Assembly (NCBI GenBank): GCA_016763735.1
Contig: JAESTE010000165.1
Coordinates: 1 to 9,523 of the forward strand
Direction: 5' to 3'
Length of the DNA stretch: 9,523 nt
DNA from: Nitrospinaceae bacterium
Lineage (GTDB): Bacteria; Nitrospinota; Nitrospinia; Nitrospinales; VA-1
A model generated the notes under the pieces. It made no database searches. It was given only the letters and a program-made list of their open reading frames with translations, and was not told the DNA's origin. Positions 6,180 through 9,523 of the stretch are shown one piece after another. A program made the position numbers and the translations under genes. Position 1 is the stretch's first letter; each line of letters starts with the position of its first letter.

Positions 6180-7391
6180 ATGAAGATATTAAAAAACCGC
6201 AACCCCGCCGTGCCGGGATTCAAAGCCGCGGGACTGGACTGCGGAATAAAAGACAATTGCATAAAAGATCTGGCGCTCATTGTTTCAGAGTTCCCCGCAA
6301 CCGCCGCCGCTGTCTTTACCAAAAATCGTGTGGTGTCGCCGGGTGTGACTTGGAGCCGTCGCGCGTTAGGCAAGTCGGGTAGCTGCCGCGCCGTTATTGT
6401 TAACAGTGGGAATGCCAATGCCGTAACCGGTTCAAAGGGATTAAAAGATTGCGATGCGATCACAAAAAAAGTTGCCCATGAACTTGGCATACCACAAAAA
6501 GAAGTGTTCATTGCTTCCACCGGAATTATTGGAGTGCCGCTTCCTTCCGATAAAATCTTACAGGCCACTCCAAAACTGGTTACAGAATTAGGCGGAAAAG
6601 CTAGAAACTGGACCGATGCATCTGAAGCCATCATGACTACCGATCTAGTCTCCAAATCAGATCGGATAAGTTATTCTTTTAAGGGGAAACGCATCGTCAT
6701 TGGGGGAATCACCAAAGGGTCTGGAATGGTTCATCCCAATATGGCTACCATGCTTGGGTTTGTGTTTACCGATGCAGTCATCGATTCAAAAACCCTTAAA
6801 TTGGCTTTGACAGAAGCCGCAGACCGCTCCTTCAATCGTATCACGGTTGATGGAGACAACAGCACCAACGACTGTGTTGCCATACTCGCTAATGGCATGG
6901 CGAAAAGTTCTGCGATAAAACCTGGCACACCGGGCTATCGGGAATTCTTAAAAGCCTTGACAAAACTATGTAAAAACCTGGCATCGAAAATTGTTCTCGA
7001 TGGAGAAGGCGCGACCAAGTTCGTCACGGTCCGGGTTCAAGGAGGAAAAACACGCAAGCAGGCCTATCTCATTGCGAATTCTGTCGCCACATCCTCTCTT
7101 GTCAAAACTGCGTTATTTGGCGAGGACCCAAACTGGGGACGGATTTTTTGCGCCGTGGGAAATGCGGGGACAGCCTTTGATCCTGACAAGGTTGATATTT
7201 CTTTAAATAAAAATCGGCTCTTAAAAAATGGCAACCCGACAAATCTGCCACCGCAAAAGCTGGTCAAAGCCATGCAACAACATGAAATCGATATCACCAT
7301 TGATTTAAAATGTGGCAAAGAGTGGGAAGAAGTTTTAACCTGCGATCTGTCCTACGATTATGTAAAAATAAACGCAGAATATACGACTTAA
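6180..7391 (+). CDS. argJ: Glutamate N-acetyltransferase / ornithine acetyltransferase
   Basis: ArgJ moves the acetyl group from N-acetylornithine to glutamate, recycling acetate in arginine synthesis; some family members also acetylate glutamate from acetyl-CoA. The 403-residue precursor has the self-cleavage site in KGSGMVHPNMATMLGF: cutting between Ala189 and Thr190 yields the alpha and beta chains, and Thr190 becomes the nucleophile. STGIIGVPLP (113-122) carries the Thr-Gly pair expected for the oxyanion hole. ITVDGDNSTND and GEDPNWGRIFCAVGNAG are also family blocks, and the C-terminus DYVKINAEYTT is complete. Whether it is mono- or bifunctional cannot be told from sequence alone. It starts 6 bp after argC with a weak AGAAG site. 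def follows after 36 bp without a terminator. Confidence 0.96.
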   Translation: MKILKNRNPAVPGFKAAGLDCGIKDNCIKDLALIVSEFPATAAAVFTKNRVVSPGVTWSRRALGKSGSCRAVIVNSGNANAVTGSKGLKDCDAITKKVAHELGIPQKEVFIASTGIIGVPLPSDKILQATPKLVTELGGKARNWTDASEAIMTTDLVSKSDRISYSFKGKRIVIGGITKGSGMVHPNMATMLGFVFTDAVIDSKTLKLALTEAADRSFNRITVDGDNSTNDCVAILANGMAKSSAIKPGTPGYREFLKALTKLCKNLASKIVLDGEGATKFVTVRVQGGKTRKQAYLIANSVATSSLVKTALFGEDPNWGRIFCAVGNAGTAFDPDKVDISLNKNRLLKNGNPTNLPPQKLVKAMQQHEIDITIDLKCGKEWEEVLTCDLSYDYVKINAEYTT

Positions 7392-7427
7392 CTTTCTAAA
7401 TTCAACCTCCATTAGATTTTTTTAAAA

Positions 7428-7940
7428 ATGGCATTACTACCCATCAAAAATTGTTTCGATCCGGTCTTAAGAAAACAATGCAAGATCATTAAAAATATTG
7501 ACGGAGAGCTGATTACCCTCTCAGAAGATATGATCGAAACCACCCTTGCTATTCCAGGAGTTGGCCTGGCAGCAAATCAGATCGGAATTCCCTGGCGATT
7601 GTTTGTCGTTAATATGGGAGTCGAAACAGATAAGGACAATCTAATCACTCTCATCAATCCGGAAATCACAGCAATGGAAGGAAGTGAACTGGGCGAGGAA
7701 GGTTGTCTCAGCATTCCTGATGTGGTTGCCGAAGTGAATCGCGCAATCCAAATAGAATTAAAAGCCATTGATCTGAATGGCAACGATGTTCGCTTTGAAG
7801 CAAAGGGATACCTGGCCCGCGCCTTGCAGCACGAAATGGATCATTTAAACGGTGTTTTATTTTGGGACAGCCTGGGAAAAGTAAAACGGGATATCCTGAA
7901 ACGAAAATTCAAGAAGAAACTTAAAGAGCAAGATGCATGA
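7428..7940 (+). CDS. def: Peptide deformylase
   Basis: Deformylase is a metal enzyme that removes the N-formyl group from new proteins at the ribosome exit. All three family motifs are present in the 170-residue protein: GVGLAANQIG (44-53), EEGCLSIP (90-97) with the metal-ligand Cys93, and QHEMDH (134-139), whose two histidines bind the metal and whose Glu136 is the catalytic acid/base. Length is standard. No Shine-Dalgarno site precedes the ATG at 7428; the leader is AAAA with T-rich sequence upstream, so translation may depend on A/U-rich initiation or coupling. The family N-terminus (start of the first helix after about 10 residues) agrees with this start. The stop overlaps the fmt start in ATGA. 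Confidence 0.96.
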   Translation: MALLPIKNCFDPVLRKQCKIIKNIDGELITLSEDMIETTLAIPGVGLAANQIGIPWRLFVVNMGVETDKDNLITLINPEITAMEGSELGEEGCLSIPDVVAEVNRAIQIELKAIDLNGNDVRFEAKGYLARALQHEMDHLNGVLFWDSLGKVKRDILKRKFKKKLKEQDA

Positions 7941-8866
7941 ACATAGTTTTTATGGGAACTCCTGAGTTTGCACTTCCAACCTTAAAAAAAATCCATAACT
8001 CTTCCCATTGTATTTTATCGGTGATAACCCAACCCGACCGTCCCAAAGGCCGAGGACAAAAACAGGTCGATTCCCCCATAAAAAAATTCGCATTGGAAAA
8101 CAATCTTCCTGTGCTGCAACCTACAACGGTTAATACGCAAGAATTCATCGCATCACTTTTAGAAAATCGCCCCGACTATATTATCGTTGTCGCGTTTGGC
8201 CAGATTCTTAGTGAAGCTCTTCTTAAAGTACCCAAGCAATTTTGCATCAACCTGCATTCTTCATTGCTACCCAAATACCGGGGTGCGGCTCCCATTAACC
8301 GCGCTATCCTTAATGGAGACACTCGTTCGGGAGTCACCACCATGATTATGGATAAAGGAATGGATACGGGAGATATATTACTCGTCGATGAAACACCCAT
8401 AGAACAAAACGATGATGCACAATCCCTTCACGACAAGTTGTCAGAACAAGGTGGAGAGCTGATCCTTGAAACTCTTTCCCGGTTGCAAAAAAATGATCTT
8501 CTACCAACATCTCAAAATTCTGACCTTGCCAGCTATGCTCCGAAACTGAAAAAGGAGGAAAGCCTTATCGATTGGAAAGTGGATGCTGAAAATATCTTTA
8601 ACAAAATTAGGGGTCTGAGCCCATGGCCCGGAACACATACTTTGTATAACGGCAAAAGACTTGCTATCTTAGAGGGCGAGATTGTTCCGGGAGAGTCTTC
8701 AGATCGTCCCGGTCATGTTGAACGCATCACCGACACGGGCATTGAAGTGGGCACAGGTAAAAACCGATTAAAAATAACAGAACTTAAACCCGAAGGGAAA
8801 AAAGCGATGCCGGTAAAAAGTTTTCTCTCGGGTTATAAAATCAATCGCGACGACATATTCGGATAA
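7937..8866 (+). CDS. fmt: Methionyl-tRNA formyltransferase
   Basis: Fmt formylates Met on the initiator tRNA using 10-formyl-tetrahydrofolate. The 309-residue protein (E. coli 315) has the N-terminal MNIVFMGTPEFALPTL start, the folate-site segment NLHSSLLPKYRGAAPI (105-120) with the catalytic Asn105 and His107, and MDKGMDTGDIL (138-148), which carries the catalytic aspartate. The C-terminal tRNA-binding domain starts near 205 and includes FNKIRGLSPWPGTHT. The ATG overlaps the def stop by 4 bp (ATGA), the usual sign of translational coupling. Def and Fmt act on opposite ends of the same formylation cycle. No terminator is visible in the 32 bp before the next gene. Confidence 0.97.
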   Translation: MNIVFMGTPEFALPTLKKIHNSSHCILSVITQPDRPKGRGQKQVDSPIKKFALENNLPVLQPTTVNTQEFIASLLENRPDYIIVVAFGQILSEALLKVPKQFCINLHSSLLPKYRGAAPINRAILNGDTRSGVTTMIMDKGMDTGDILLVDETPIEQNDDAQSLHDKLSEQGGELILETLSRLQKNDLLPTSQNSDLASYAPKLKKEESLIDWKVDAENIFNKIRGLSPWPGTHTLYNGKRLAILEGEIVPGESSDRPGHVERITDTGIEVGTGKNRLKITELKPEGKKAMPVKSFLSGYKINRDDIFG

Positions 8867-8898
8867 GTTTTAATTTTCCAAAAATTCAAGAGGTCGAT

Positions 8899-9523
8899 AT
8901 GCCAAGAACTTTGGTTACAGGTGGTGCAGGATTTCTGGGATCGCATTTATGCGAATATCTGGTGAACAAAGGACATGAAGTGGTCTGTATGGATAATTTG
9001 ATCACGGGATCCAAGCAAAACATTTCCGGAATAAAAAGCGGAAATTTTCATTTCGTTAATCACAATGCATCAGAATTTATTGATCTGGATGGAGACCTAG
9101 ATTACATTCTTCATTTTGCATCTCCTGCCAGCCCTATCGATTACCTGGAGTTACCGATACAGACTTTAAAAGTCGGGGCTTTGGGAACCCATAATGCGCT
9201 GGGCGTTGCTAAAGCTAAAAATGCCACTTTTCTTCTAGCTTCAACTTCCGAAGTATACGGAGACCCTTTGGTTCATCCTCAGACCGAGGGATATTGGGGC
9301 AACGTTAATCCCATTGGGCCAAGAGGCGTTTATGATGAAGCAAAAAGATTTGCGGAAGCCATTACCATGGCCTACCACAGGACCCATGGCATCAATACCA
9401 AGATCGTCCGCATATTTAATACCTACGGACCAAGAATGCGCATCAAGGATGGCCGTGCAATACCCAACTTTCTCAAGCAAGCCCTTACCGGCGAAGACCT
9501 GACTATTTACGGAAATGGCTCGC
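8899..9523 (+). CDS. uxs: UDP-glucuronate decarboxylase (UDP-xylose synthase), 3' end outside window
   Basis: The open frame runs from ATG 8899 to the window edge (208 codons plus one base) without a stop; the family is usually around 310 residues or more, so the C-terminal third is missing. It is an extended short-chain dehydrogenase/reductase with the NAD-binding loop TGGAGFLGSH (7-16), the strand FLLASTSEVYGDP (111-123) containing the active-site Ser/Thr, and the catalytic pair Tyr145-xxx-Lys149 in YDEAK. FASPASPIDYLELPIQTLK (73-91), WGNVNPIGPRGVYDEAKR (133-150) and RIFNTYGPRM (171-180) are the wording typical of UDP-glucuronate decarboxylases rather than dTDP-glucose dehydratases or GalE. 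The enzyme turns UDP-glucuronate into UDP-xylose, a sugar donor for surface polysaccharides. A GAGGT site lies at 8890-8894. The substrate call is strong but not certain without the rest of the protein. Confidence 0.88.
   Translation, partial: MPRTLVTGGAGFLGSHLCEYLVNKGHEVVCMDNLITGSKQNISGIKSGNFHFVNHNASEFIDLDGDLDYILHFASPASPIDYLELPIQTLKVGALGTHNALGVAKAKNATFLLASTSEVYGDPLVHPQTEGYWGNVNPIGPRGVYDEAKRFAEAITMAYHRTHGINTKIVRIFNTYGPRMRIKDGRAIPNFLKQALTGEDLTIYGNGS

Overview
The window looks like a chromosomal segment of a Gram-negative bacterium with moderate to low GC and AT-rich gaps between genes. Two lipoproteins with signal peptidase II sites point to an outer membrane, and a squalene-hopene cyclase points to hopanoid synthesis. 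The gene mix would fit a marine Nitrospinota or deltaproteobacteria-like lineage, but that placement is a guess from gene content. No phage, plasmid, CRISPR or intact insertion sequence was found.

Layout from left to right. A REP-like repeat copy sits at the left edge (1-47). A minus-strand lipoprotein of unknown function (104-952) is divergent from a plus-strand FlgO/CsgG-like lipoprotein (1293-1865), with a 340-bp AT-rich gap between them. A minus-strand squalene-hopene cyclase gene (shc, 1868-3822) converges on the FlgO-like gene, with only 2 bp between their stop codons once a single-base frameshift in shc is allowed for. The rest is on the plus strand: rplM-rpsI (L13 and S9) behind a strong sigma70-type promoter, then an intrinsic terminator and a cluster of repeat copies. 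After these come argC-argJ, def-fmt and the first 208 codons of a UDP-glucuronate decarboxylase gene cut by the right edge.

How the genes fit together. rplM and rpsI encode large- and small-subunit ribosomal proteins. ArgC and ArgJ perform steps three and five of the acetylated arginine pathway, and ArgJ recycles the acetyl group. Fmt formylates initiator Met-tRNA and Def removes the formyl group from nascent proteins; their genes overlap by 4 bp. The argC-argJ-def-fmt-uxs stretch has gaps of 6, 36, -4 and 32 bp and no visible terminator, so it may be one transcript.

Most of the window is ordinary housekeeping DNA. The points worth a second look are a 47-bp dispersed repeat (43/47 identical, two hairpins, four transitions only) with degenerate relatives clustered between rpsI and argC; the shc frameshift, which removes a recognisable SHC C-terminus; and the divergent lipoprotein pair, one member of which I cannot assign. 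I did not see evidence for a wholly new multigene system.
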